From contig JAQYVF010000023.1 of assembly GCA_030145625.1 (NCBI GenBank), positions 1-55,358 on the forward strand: DNA of 55,358 nt, given 5' to 3'. The stretch is from Desulfocapsa sp. (GTDB lineage Bacteria; Desulfobacterota; Desulfobulbia; Desulfobulbales; Desulfocapsaceae). Below, one piece after another: positions 26,454 through 35,064 of this stretch. The stretch's first letter is position 1. Each line of letters begins with the position of its first letter. The notes under the pieces are model-generated. The model worked only from the letters and a program-made list of their open reading frames with translations. It ran no database searches and was not told the origin of the DNA. Position numbers and translations under genes: made by a program.

Positions 26454-27632
26454 ATGTCCTCATTCAACCACCCCTCTTCGTTCTCCAACCTGCAGCAAGA
26501 TATTCTTTCTTCTCTCAGCAGTGCCCCCGGAGACAGCAAAACCCAATGTCAACACCTGCAACCCCTCTTAAAGAAAAAGAAAAAAGAAGTCTGTAAAATC
26601 ATTCTCTACAACCTGGTCCAACTGAATTTTACTCAGGATAATAGCTGTGAACACTGGGATGCCATTGTCCAACATGCCCAAAAACTGCAGACAACCCTCA
26701 AACGAAAGGTTGGCTTGGCAACTGTTGCCTGTGACTATTTCAGCACAATCAACCCCTGCCTGGACAATCCAAAGCTGATAGAGTTCGCCAGGCTTGAGGA
26801 AACTCTGAAATCTGCCCACCATGATTTCCTAACCGGTTTACTGAGCCGAGAGGCCTTTCAAAATTTCTTCGAACAGGAGATCTCCAGAGCCACCCGACAC
26901 GGCCAGAACACCACCCTGGTCTTCTTTGATCTGGACAAGTTTAAAACAATCAATGATACACATGGCCATCTTATCGGGGACAAGGTGCTGAAACAGGTTG
27001 GAAAAATAATCCTTGATTCAAAACGGAAGGAAGATATGGCCTGTCGCTTTGGAGGGGATGAGTTCCTTCTTCTTCTCCCTGAGACCAGTAAATCAATGGC
27101 CATACGTGTCAGCAAAAAGATCCATAAACAGCTCAACAACCTGACCATTGTCCATGAAGAACAACCTATCCATGTTCGTTGTAGCGGTGGCCTGGCCTCT
27201 TTTCCCCTCGACAGTAACACAGGTAGGGGGATAATGGACTGCGCAGACCAGGCCCTGTATCAGGCCAAGAGCAGAGGGACCCATCAACTCATCCATTATG
27301 CCAAAGAAAAACGGACCTACTCAAGAAACGACTTTGAAAAAAGTATCTGCATCTACTCCACTGAGAAAAAGAAGAATATAAATAACAGTAAGGCGAAGAA
27401 CATCAGTGAAGGAGGACTCCTCATCTCCAGTGACACTGCGTATTCCATCGGAACACACCTGGAACTGGAAATTCCTCTGCAAGATGCATCTCCTCTTACC
27501 GTCACTGGTTCAGTAGTACGGATAGAACAGTTCGGCCCCCGGAATTTCGATCTGGCCTTATGTTTTTTCCTCTCCGACGGCAGCGCTACCAAAGCCATAG
27601 CCGATTACATACTGCAAAAACGTGCCCGTTAA
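26454..27632 (+). CDS. Cytoplasmic diguanylate cyclase with C-terminal PilZ domain
   Basis: A 392-residue soluble protein. An N-terminal helical region (1-130) leads to a GGDEF domain starting at DFLTGLLSREAF, with FFDLDKFKTIND, intact GGDEF at 200-204 and an RxxD inhibitory site RKED at 191-194. Residues ~300-390 are PilZ-like: RTYSR fits RxxxR and NISEGG fits (D/N)xSxxG, the two c-di-GMP binding elements. The protein may therefore both make and bind c-di-GMP, or be tuned by it. First of three plus-strand genes that end in an HD-GYP phosphodiesterase, so synthesis, binding and breakdown are encoded together. Confidence 0.92.
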   Translation: MSSFNHPSSFSNLQQDILSSLSSAPGDSKTQCQHLQPLLKKKKKEVCKIILYNLVQLNFTQDNSCEHWDAIVQHAQKLQTTLKRKVGLATVACDYFSTINPCLDNPKLIEFARLEETLKSAHHDFLTGLLSREAFQNFFEQEISRATRHGQNTTLVFFDLDKFKTINDTHGHLIGDKVLKQVGKIILDSKRKEDMACRFGGDEFLLLLPETSKSMAIRVSKKIHKQLNNLTIVHEEQPIHVRCSGGLASFPLDSNTGRGIMDCADQALYQAKSRGTHQLIHYAKEKRTYSRNDFEKSICIYSTEKKKNINNSKAKNISEGGLLISSDTAYSIGTHLELEIPLQDASPLTVTGSVVRIEQFGPRNFDLALCFFLSDGSATKAIADYILQKRAR

Positions 27633-27714
27633 CAAAAAGGGAGGCCAGATTCCTTTAAAAATATGAGAACAGGACATAAAGATTTTTCATTAAAATTGGC
27701 AACAGATTGATTCT

Positions 27715-29868
27715 ATGAGCATACCCGTGACCAATCAAGTCAAAAACCAAGAGATAAGACAACTCACGGAATTGCTTTCCCTACTCCACATCGCCTTAAA
27801 AAACATCCGCTTCTACCCAGCCGGGCACGAGGTGGTAAAGACCCGGACAGCAGCAGCTCACCGCATACTTACCAGGCTACTGAGCAAAAGAAAGATATTA
27901 CTATTCGGTATTGCCAGAGACACGATCACCTTTGAAGAAAACCCTCTTGGAGAAGACTCGATAGCCTGCACTTCTTTTGCTCAAACCCTCAGCCGCCATG
28001 AAATTGGTTCCCTGACCTTCTCCTCTGGTGTCAGCCAGCACTCCCTCTTTTTATTTCTCAAGACTGTCGGTGTCCTTCCTGAACACAGAAATGAGAGCAG
28101 AAGCCTGGAACAGGAACTTTCTTCCCTGAATATCTCTCATATTCAAATCGAAACTGTAGATTATAGCTATTTTGACCAGATCGAAAACAAGCCTGCAGGC
28201 GACATTCAAGCAGACCCCATAACCTGGTTAAGTTTTGCAAACAAACTCACCAGCGGCATGCTGGGTCATGCGAGCAACAACCTTGACAATATCAGCAACA
28301 AACTTACTACCCCTGAAGGACTTGCGGCGGCTCTTAATAGTCATGCCCACACTCAACCTGGTATCATTCAAGACTACTCCAGACTCCTTGACCAGGTATT
28401 ACAGCAATCCTCACAGGAGAATCCTTCCCTCTCTTCCTTTGGCGGAAAAGAACTCAACAAGATATTGACTTCACTCAACCCGAAACTCCGCAGTCAATTT
28501 CTTAACGCAACCCTTGAACGATGCGACAAAAACCTGGAACTAACCGACCCCGAAGAGATACTGGGAAAATTCTCCGACAGCCTGGTGCTTGACATGCTGC
28601 AACAGGTCAACAAAAAAGGCTCTACTGTCTCTCCGGCCCTGCTGAACCTCATCGAGAAAATATCCCACATACGCTTTAACCCTGACTCCGGCTCCACATC
28701 CACCATGTCCAAACGGGAAATCAGCAACCTTCTGGAACCGGAAAAATATGACCAATACGTTGGCAAAAACTACCACCAGACCCTCAGTCAGCTCTCAAAT
28801 GTGAAAGCAGCAGGTCACTCTCCTCCTCCCGGCTTCCCCATGGAACAGCATCTGGCAACGCTGGGAGATGATCATCTGAACAGGCAGATTGTTCGCGCCA
28901 CTCTTATTTTTATGGAGGAGACGGAAGGGGTTACCGACTATACGGAATTCGCCAACAGACTCATGGAGTTCACCCTTGAACTTCCCGAGACCGGATCCTT
29001 TGACCTCCTTCTCTCCATCGCCAAGAGCCTGATACGCCATGCCAGCAAAAAAAGATCTGCCGCCACCAGAGGAGCAGCCGCCGAATGCCTCAAAGAACTG
29101 ACTGACTCCGATTTCCTCGACCGAGTCCATTCAGCCCTGCAAGGGGCATCGGACCCGGAAAAACAGATCGCCACATCCTTCCTTATGCTCCTGGGTCCGG
29201 ATATCCTGGATCAAATGATCAAAATATTCTACATGCAGCAGCATGTGTCTGAAAACGATCCACTTGTCACTGTATTCAAAAAATTCAGGGTAGAAACACT
29301 GACCAGGATCTTCAAGATTCTGCCAAAGGAAAATGTTGCCCGTATCCAGAAATTGCTTCTTCTTGTCCAGTATCTCGGCACACAGGGAACAGCCCGGCTT
29401 TTACATGCACTACTGGATCACGACGACATCGACATTCGCTCCCAGGTCCTTGATCTCCTCCTTCCCTTAGAGGACGAAGAGGCCTTTGCCACCCTGGAAT
29501 CCATGCTTGCTTCAAAAAACAGCCTGCTGGTTGAATCAGCCATTGAACGCTGCAATCTCCACAAACCTCCAGCCTGTGTTCCAAACCTTCTCCAACTCCT
29601 CGAATATCAGTTTATCAAAGAATCAGCCATTGAAAGAAACCGAAAGCTGTTTTTGGTGCTTGGCCGTATCGGTGACAACAGGGCCTTGCCCGCTCTGGAG
29701 AAAATTGCTTTTTCAAAATGGCTTTTCCATCGGCAAGCCGTCGCAACAATGAAACGTGTGCTCTTTTACTCCCTCAAGGGATACCACCCCAAAGACCGAC
29801 TTGACCTGGTACAAAAAGGGCTGCAGTCAAAAGATGAGGAAATTCGCAAGATATGCAGCACACTTTAA
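27715..29868 (+). CDS. HEAT-repeat-like protein of c-di-GMP cluster
   Basis: A 717-residue soluble, helix-rich protein without membrane segments. Residues ~15-150 (LTELLSLLHIALKNIRFYPAG, LFGIARDTITFEENPLGED, HEIGSLTFSSGVS) align by eye with the N-terminal domain of the HD-GYP protein encoded next. The centre (~180-540) is a helical array of unclear type, and ~560-715 has HEAT-like pairs of helices with alternating Leu and an occasional D/R (for example DIDIRSQVLDLLLPLEDEEAF, DNRALPALEKIAF). Such arrays usually bind partner proteins. The gene lies between the GGDEF-PilZ and HD-GYP genes with short spacers, so a scaffold for the phosphodiesterase is a reasonable guess but not shown. Confidence 0.82.
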   Translation: MSIPVTNQVKNQEIRQLTELLSLLHIALKNIRFYPAGHEVVKTRTAAAHRILTRLLSKRKILLFGIARDTITFEENPLGEDSIACTSFAQTLSRHEIGSLTFSSGVSQHSLFLFLKTVGVLPEHRNESRSLEQELSSLNISHIQIETVDYSYFDQIENKPAGDIQADPITWLSFANKLTSGMLGHASNNLDNISNKLTTPEGLAAALNSHAHTQPGIIQDYSRLLDQVLQQSSQENPSLSSFGGKELNKILTSLNPKLRSQFLNATLERCDKNLELTDPEEILGKFSDSLVLDMLQQVNKKGSTVSPALLNLIEKISHIRFNPDSGSTSTMSKREISNLLEPEKYDQYVGKNYHQTLSQLSNVKAAGHSPPPGFPMEQHLATLGDDHLNRQIVRATLIFMEETEGVTDYTEFANRLMEFTLELPETGSFDLLLSIAKSLIRHASKKRSAATRGAAAECLKELTDSDFLDRVHSALQGASDPEKQIATSFLMLLGPDILDQMIKIFYMQQHVSENDPLVTVFKKFRVETLTRIFKILPKENVARIQKLLLLVQYLGTQGTARLLHALLDHDDIDIRSQVLDLLLPLEDEEAFATLESMLASKNSLLVESAIERCNLHKPPACVPNLLQLLEYQFIKESAIERNRKLFLVLGRIGDNRALPALEKIAFSKWLFHRQAVATMKRVLFYSLKGYHPKDRLDLVQKGLQSKDEEIRKICSTL

Positions 29869-29932
29869 GGACAACGGTGCAGCTTGCGCTGACATGCCGC
29901 CAACCGTAACAGCAGAGGATCAAACAGGGAAT

Positions 29933-31144
29933 ATGATTCTGAGCAAACAAAAACAGGCCAAAATCCTCGATCAGAAAATTTCTACCACCCTTTACCTGCT
30001 GAGGACAATTATCACCAATTCCCGTCTCTATTCCATCGACAATGAGAAGGTCAGAGAGATGATAAGCAAGGCCTTTAACAGCCTCAATGAGATCCTGAGG
30101 AGCACCAGGGAATTAACCCTTCTTATCATTGACAACGATCTAATCATCAACAACCGGGCAATCCGGCCCGAAGAGGCTGAACACTTCACCCTCTTCATCA
30201 CTATTCTCAAACAAAAAGAGATCGGCCATGTCACGTTCAAAAAAGGGATAACACCAAGAGAATTGGTTCAATTCCTCTCCGATCTCTCCTCTCCCCTGAG
30301 CCAATCGGTATACAACGGCGCCGGTATCTCCTGCGGAAAATTGGGTTTTAAAGAAGATCTCAGAGATACCATTTCTTCATCTCCCTCACCCGCTGCCACG
30401 GTGAGCAAAGGCGAGGTTACTCCCAGAGACCAGGAACTTATGGACAAGCTGAAATCACTGTCGCAGGAACAGTTGATTCTGGCTCAGGAACTCTACTTTT
30501 CCGTCAAGCAGAAAAAAGAATATAATCTGCATGGAGTTCGGGATGCCATGTCCTCCTTTGTCACCCTCTTTTCACAAAATCTGAATCCCCTGTCCATGCT
30601 GACAACTCTCAAGTCCGGTGATGAATACACCTTTACCCATGTCATCAATGTCTGTATCCTTACCCTGGCACAGGCAGAGTCGCTGGGTTTTAAAGATCAA
30701 CATCTCTACGACATCGGCATCACTGCGGCACTCCATGATATCGGCAAGGTCTTTATTCCGGACGAAATCTTAAACAAACCAGCAAAGCTGGATCCGGAAG
30801 AACGGGAAATCATCGAGACCCACTCCATGAAGGGGGCGGGATACATACTCAACCTCAGCAATGTTCCAAAGCTGGCAGTACTGGCGGCCCTGGAGCATCA
30901 TATTCGTTTTGACGGCAGCGGCTATCCAAATATTGGCAGGAACTGGAAAACCCATATTATCAGCCAAATGATCTCCATTGCTGACACCTATGACGCCATG
31001 CGCAGTTGCAGGCCCTACCACGACCCAGCCCCGGAAAAGAAAATTATCGATGTACTGATCAAAGAAAAGGGGTCAAGCTTCAACCCCTTGCTCGTAGACA
31101 ACTTCCTGACCATTCTCAGCAGGAACAAGTCCAAACCGTTTTAA
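29933..31144 (+). CDS. HD-GYP c-di-GMP phosphodiesterase
   Basis: A 404-residue protein. I chose the ATG at 29933 because AGGGA precedes it and because the N terminus then aligns residue for residue with the HEAT-like neighbour; an ATG at 29894 is also in frame. Residues ~10-120 are the shared N-terminal domain (LLIIDNDLIINNRAI, KEIGHVTFKKGITPRELVQFL). The HD-GYP domain begins near 220: THVINVCILTLA, LHDIGK with His268-Asp269, HSMKGAGYIL, LEHHIRFDGSGYP (the GYP motif) and ISIADTYDAM. All metal ligands and the GYP residues are present, so it should break c-di-GMP to pGpG/GMP. It converges on thiD with a 19-bp gap. Confidence 0.93.
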   Translation: MILSKQKQAKILDQKISTTLYLLRTIITNSRLYSIDNEKVREMISKAFNSLNEILRSTRELTLLIIDNDLIINNRAIRPEEAEHFTLFITILKQKEIGHVTFKKGITPRELVQFLSDLSSPLSQSVYNGAGISCGKLGFKEDLRDTISSSPSPAATVSKGEVTPRDQELMDKLKSLSQEQLILAQELYFSVKQKKEYNLHGVRDAMSSFVTLFSQNLNPLSMLTTLKSGDEYTFTHVINVCILTLAQAESLGFKDQHLYDIGITAALHDIGKVFIPDEILNKPAKLDPEEREIIETHSMKGAGYILNLSNVPKLAVLAALEHHIRFDGSGYPNIGRNWKTHIISQMISIADTYDAMRSCRPYHDPAPEKKIIDVLIKEKGSSFNPLLVDNFLTILSRNKSKPF

Positions 31145-31163
31145 CTCTTTTCCAGTCGCTCCC

Positions 31164-31976
31164 TCAAACGCTCCACCAGTTGTGAAAGTGATGCACCGGC
31201 CCGTGCCCCGCACCGATCTTAACTTCCGCCCCTCCTTGCAGGGCTCCATCGATATACTTCTTGGCCTCTCGCACAGCATCAGGCAACGTTATTCCTCTGG
31301 CCAGGCAAGCGGCAATGGCCGAAGAGGTAGTGCATCCGGTACCATGACTGTTTGGCGTATCTATACGCGGGCTTTCGAGCTCCAGAATCTCTCCTCTCAG
31401 ACGATCATAGAGGAGATCAACACTAGTGGACTCAATGAGAGCCCCTCCCTTGAGGAATACCCGGTCACAGCCAAGAGCTGCCAGATCCCGACAGGCATCA
31501 GCCATCTGTGACCGTTCCCTTACAACCCTGTCAAGTAGTACCGAGGCCTCTGCCAGATTAGGAGTGATAACCGTGGCCATGGGAAAGAGATACTCTTTCA
31601 GAGCCTGGACCGCATCATCCTGAAGCAGCTTATCCCCGCTCCTGGTCACCATCACCGGATCCAGGACAATGGCAGAACAGTCATATCGTTGCAGACACCG
31701 GGCCACGGTCCTGATAACCTCCGGAGAATGGAGCATCCCTATCTTCACCACATCTGTTCCGATATCGGTCAAAACCGCATCCATCTGCTGAGCGATAAAT
31801 TCCGGAGGAACCGGATGAATGGCTGTGACAGTAACCGTATTCTGTGCGGTCAGGGCCGTTATCACAGACATGCCGTAACAGCCGAGGGCAGAGAAAGTTT
31901 TCAGATCCGCCTGTATGCCTGCCCCGCCCCCGCTGTCTGAACCGGCAATAGTCAATGCTCTGAAATAGTTCTTCAT
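31164..31976 (-). CDS. thiD: Hydroxymethylpyrimidine/phosphomethylpyrimidine kinase
   Basis: A 270-residue ribokinase-fold enzyme from the ATG at 31976, which has AAAGGGGG directly upstream; the frame extends further upstream to 32033 inside the preceding gene but without a comparable site. ALTIAGSDSGGGAGIQADLK, TALTAQNT, KIGMLHS, LDPVMVTRSGDKLL, TPNLAEA, FLKGGA and the catalytic SHGTGCTTSSAIAA are all ThiD hallmarks. It phosphorylates HMP and then HMP-P to give HMP-PP for thiamine. Last gene of a thi operon headed by a TPP riboswitch. Together with the upstream ThiXYZ-like transporter it suggests salvage of pyrimidine precursors. Confidence 0.95.
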   Translation of the reverse strand: MKNYFRALTIAGSDSGGGAGIQADLKTFSALGCYGMSVITALTAQNTVTVTAIHPVPPEFIAQQMDAVLTDIGTDVVKIGMLHSPEVIRTVARCLQRYDCSAIVLDPVMVTRSGDKLLQDDAVQALKEYLFPMATVITPNLAEASVLLDRVVRERSQMADACRDLAALGCDRVFLKGGALIESTSVDLLYDRLRGEILELESPRIDTPNSHGTGCTTSSAIAACLARGITLPDAVREAKKYIDGALQGGAEVKIGAGHGPVHHFHNWWSV

Positions 31977-32022
31977 CCCCCTTTCCCCTTCTTTTGCAAA
32001 AACTTCCACAGCAACACTTTCT

Positions 32023-32958
32023 CTACCAGACATGAATCAAGTCCACTGCCTTGACCGGTTTTTCAATCAAGCCATGCTCCAGTGAAAAATCGGCAAAACG
32101 CTGCCAGGCAACAACATCAGAGACCCCTGGAGTTGCATAAAAGGGGAAAGTCAGATGAAAAGCCTCAGTCTCCGTACGAGAATCTGCCTCGGGAACAGCC
32201 TTGAGATAGGTCTTCAAAGCCTCTTCCGGATGCTCGCGCATAAATAGTGTTGCCGCCTCTACTGCCTGAACAAATCCTCTGACACTCTCTTTTTTCTTGG
32301 CAAGGGTCTTGGCTCCGCAGACAAAGATCAACTCTTCGTAATCGGGAATTCCCCATTTCTCCAACTCAAAGTACCCAGCTTCCAGATTCTCATGGGCCAT
32401 CGTCACTGTTTCATAGGTCTTAAAAGGACCCATCACCGCATCCACCTTCCCTGCAACCAGTGCTGGTACAATGGTAAACCCCACATTGATTGCTTCATAA
32501 TTCTGCACCCCGTTGATGGTCATAAAGGCCTTGAGCATAACATCCATGAGTCCGGGAACCGTGTAGCCGATTTTTTTCCCCTCCAGATCCTTGGGAGTCT
32601 CTATTCCTGAATTTTTCAGAAATAAAAGAGTAGTCAAAGGATGCTCCACCAGCCTGCCCACCACCCTGACATCCAGACCGGCGGATGCCGCAATAATGGT
32701 CTGAGGCTCATAAGAAACTGCCATATCCACGTTTCCGGAAGCGGCAAGTTTAAGACCATCCGCCGTCTCAGAGGGAGAAATGATTTCCACTTCCAGTCCT
32801 TGTTCCTTAAACAATCCCCTCTCCTGCGCCACATAAATAGGCAAATGATCAATATTGGGAAACCAGTCCAGCATCAGGGTCAGCTTCTGGGCCGATGCCG
32901 GAGTCACGCAGAAAAAAAATGAACAAACGACAAATATTGCAGCCAATTGTTTTTTCAT
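32023..32958 (-). CDS. thiY: Thiamine-precursor ABC transporter, substrate-binding protein (NMT1/THI5-like, ThiY)
   Basis: A 311-residue exported protein with a signal peptide (cleaved after ASA near residue 23). The THI5/NMT1 fold is clear: LTLMLDWFPNIDHLPIYVAQERGLFKEQG-type opening (seen as LMLDWFPNIDHLPIYVAQE), SETADGLKLAASGNVDMAVSY, LEGKKIGYTVPGL and the late FPFYATPGV. The family binds N-formyl-4-amino-5-aminomethyl-2-methylpyrimidine or HMP in the periplasm. It belongs with the permease and ATPase genes upstream, although a 150-bp structured repeat lies between it and the permease gene. Followed by thiD. Confidence 0.92.
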   Translation of the reverse strand: MKKQLAAIFVVCSFFFCVTPASAQKLTLMLDWFPNIDHLPIYVAQERGLFKEQGLEVEIISPSETADGLKLAASGNVDMAVSYEPQTIIAASAGLDVRVVGRLVEHPLTTLLFLKNSGIETPKDLEGKKIGYTVPGLMDVMLKAFMTINGVQNYEAINVGFTIVPALVAGKVDAVMGPFKTYETVTMAHENLEAGYFELEKWGIPDYEELIFVCGAKTLAKKKESVRGFVQAVEAATLFMREHPEEALKTYLKAVPEADSRTETEAFHLTFPFYATPGVSDVVAWQRFADFSLEHGLIEKPVKAVDLIHVW

Positions 32959-33080
32959 GAAGAGTATCCTTCTGTTAAGTTTGACAATTTTATAAAACCC
33001 AATTTTTCAGATGGCTCTGTGAAAATTTTGTACCACTCAGATATAAAGCAGATAATGCTTTTTCACTTCCCCATAAATTT

Positions 33081-33225
33081 AGGGTGCCTTGAAAAATTAG
33101 AATTTTCGTTCAAAATCGAGGCATGAGGAAAATTTTACCGCAGGCATATATTTGATATCCCGAGGATAAAATTTTCCTCATAACGAAGAGTTTGGGGGAA
33201 AAAGCAATTTTGCAAGGTAGCCTTT
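33081..33225 (-). repeat. ~150-bp structured dispersed repeat, copy B
   Basis: Second copy of the element at 11239-11393, on the minus strand. ATGAGGAAAATTTTA and TAAAATTTTCCTCAT form a perfect 15-bp stem. Compared with copy A the sixth base pair is G-C instead of A-T, a paired change that keeps the stem. The extra GGAATATCCTAT unit of copy A is absent. The element begins at the thiX stop codon (33224-33226), i.e. directly 3' of a gene and inside the thi operon. Confidence 0.87.
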
Positions 33226-33970
33226 AATGATTTTCTTTCCAGCAGATACTCTTTCTCTCCAGCCAACCCACTCCAAACCAGAGAAAGAGTCCCATAAGGG
33301 ACAGCCAGAGGATTACAGCAAAGACTAAATCAACTTTCAAGCGGGCATTGGCTTGAATCATCAGGTAGCCCAGACCCTTTTGTGCGCCAACCCACTCGCC
33401 GATCACCGCGCCGATGGTGGCCACCGTCACCCCCACCCGCAGTCCGGCAAAAAAATGCGGTAGAGCCCATGGCCAGTAAAGCAGACGCATGGTCTGCCAG
33501 AATCCTGCCCCCATGAGACGAAATAAAACCCGAAATTCACGGTCGCAGCCCTTAAACCCTTCCAGCAGACTGACGGTTATGGGAAAAAAAATGATGATTG
33601 CCGCCATCAGTACCTTGCCCGCCATCCCGTATCCCAACCACACGACAAGCAGCGGGGCCAGGGCAAAGACAGGTATGGCCTGGGAGGCAACAAGAAACGG
33701 AGAGAGCGCCTTTTCCAGCCAGGGATAGGCAAACATTGCCATGGCCAGAGGGATTGCCACCGCCAGGGCCAGAGCGATACCACAAATAATTTCCAGGCCG
33801 GTGATTAAAGCATGGGGCAGGATCAGTGGAGCCTGCAGCAAAGCAGTTCGGCCAATGACCGAGGGCGGCGGTAGGATAAAATGCGGAATCTCCAGAATAC
33901 GACAAGCCGCCTCCCACAGACCAAGAAGCAGAAGTAATATGCCAAGAGCCAGGAAATTAGCACGAGACAT
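33224..33970 (-). CDS. thiX: Thiamine-precursor ABC transporter permease (ThiX)
   Basis: A 248-residue inner-membrane protein of the SsuC/TauC/ThiX type with about six helices. It has the entry LGLWEAACRILEIPHFILPPPS and the cytoplasmic EAA-like loop where it meets the ATPase (FRVLFRLMGAGFWQTMRLLYWPWALPHFFAGLRVG region, key residues G-A....R...P.A.P....G.R), then IGEWVGAQKGLGYL. The start overlaps the end of the ATPase gene by 14 bp. The substrate assignment rests on the TPP riboswitch upstream and the ThiY-like and thiD genes downstream. Confidence 0.92.
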   Translation of the reverse strand: MSRANFLALGILLLLLGLWEAACRILEIPHFILPPPSVIGRTALLQAPLILPHALITGLEIICGIALALAVAIPLAMAMFAYPWLEKALSPFLVASQAIPVFALAPLLVVWLGYGMAGKVLMAAIIIFFPITVSLLEGFKGCDREFRVLFRLMGAGFWQTMRLLYWPWALPHFFAGLRVGVTVATIGAVIGEWVGAQKGLGYLMIQANARLKVDLVFAVILWLSLMGLFLWFGVGWLERKSICWKENH

Positions 33971-34712
33971 GGTCGATATCTCCCTGCAGCTTTTGCAGAA
34001 TAGTATCCTTCATGGACAACAGCTCGGGATCATCGAAGCGCCTGGGTTTTTTGCCATGGAGAACAATTTTCTCCCTGATCGCCATAGGTTTCACACTGAG
34101 CAGATAGAGATCATCGGCCAGGAGCAGGGCTTCATCCACATCATGGGTGATCATGATCAGAGTCCTGTCAAACTCACTCTGCAGCAAGACAAGCAGAGAC
34201 TGTAGACTTTTTCGGGTAATAGCATCAAGTGCCGAGAGGGGCTCATCAAGCAGGATCAAGTCTCGGTTGAACATGAGGGTTCGTACCAGGGCGCAGCGTT
34301 GACGCATCCCTCCGGAGACCTGATGAGGCAGATGCTCTTCATAACCGGACAGTCCCAACCGGGAGAAGAGTTGACTGGCTCGAGAGCGGGCCATGTGAAG
34401 GTCGCCGCCTCCTGTCCGGGCCGGTAGCAGACTGTTATCGAGAAGAGAAAACCAGGGAAGGAGCAGATCCTTCTGGTGCATATAGGCAGCCAGTTCTCCA
34501 AGGTGACCGACCTCTTTCCCCTGCCAGCACAACTGTCCTGCATCAGCAGCCGTGACCCCGGTGAGAACATCGAAAAAGGTGCTTTTACCGCAGCCGGACG
34601 GGCCAATAAGCACAGCAAAACGATTCCGGGTCACTGTAAGATCAAATCCGGAAAAGACAGGCTGCTGGTCAAAAACCTTGGTTAACCCGGAGACAGAAAG
34701 CATCATCCACAC
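33957..34712 (-). CDS. thiZ: Thiamine-precursor ABC transporter ATPase (ThiZ)
   Basis: A 251-residue ABC ATPase: Walker A GPSGCGKST, Q-loop MHQKD, signature VSGGMRQR, Walker B LILLDEP, D-loop SALDA and switch His in ITHDVDEA. The frame opens with GTG at 34712; ATG codons at 34706 and 34703 are alternatives, and no strong ribosome binding site decides between them. First gene after the TPP riboswitch. It powers the ThiX permease. Confidence 0.93.
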   Translation of the reverse strand: MWMMLSVSGLTKVFDQQPVFSGFDLTVTRNRFAVLIGPSGCGKSTFFDVLTGVTAADAGQLCWQGKEVGHLGELAAYMHQKDLLLPWFSLLDNSLLPARTGGGDLHMARSRASQLFSRLGLSGYEEHLPHQVSGGMRQRCALVRTLMFNRDLILLDEPLSALDAITRKSLQSLLVLLQSEFDRTLIMITHDVDEALLLADDLYLLSVKPMAIREKIVLHGKKPRRFDDPELLSMKDTILQKLQGDIDHVSC

Positions 34713-34830
34713 TCAACAGGGAAATACCCCTGAAAATTAAAGGGAAGTTTTTAGGATCGCTTAAGGGAACCTTGAATGAAAGAACGCTGAATCCAGACAG
34801 AGGAAGGGAAAAAGAGACAGCAAAAGGCGA

Positions 34831-34930
34831 TGTCGGCTTCCCTTCGCCAGTATGACCTGGATCAGGTTCCAGGGGTCGAAACTTATCAGTTTCCTCTCAG
34901 CCGATAAAAATCGGCTCCCCCAGTCCGTCT
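34831..34930 (-). promoter_or_regulatory. TPP riboswitch (THI element)
   Basis: On the minus strand the conserved THI-box order is present: GGGGGAGCC, GGCTGAGAGG (34891-34902), GACCCCTGGAACCTGATC (34860s-34877) and TACTGGCGAAGGGAAG (34838-34853). It lies ~120 nt before the thiZ start. TPP binding is expected to lower expression of the thiZ-thiX-thiY-thiD operon; I see no clear terminator hairpin after it, so control may be of translation. Confidence 0.95.
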
Positions 34931-34960
34931 AGTACGCTGCAACAAAGTTGCTGAAAAGCA

Positions 34961-34989
34961 AGCTAACCTGATCCGCCAAAATTTGTCAA
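34961..34989 (-). promoter_or_regulatory. Candidate sigma-70 promoter of thi operon
   Basis: On the minus strand TTGACA (34984-34989) is followed after 17 bp by TTAGCT (34961-34966), a weak -10. The predicted start falls just before the TPP riboswitch. Confidence 0.45.
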
Positions 34990-35064
34990 CCAGGCAGATA
35001 CAAAAGCCTTATTATTCGCTCACGCTTATTTCTCCTGCTTCGAAACAAACAGTTTACAGCTGAA

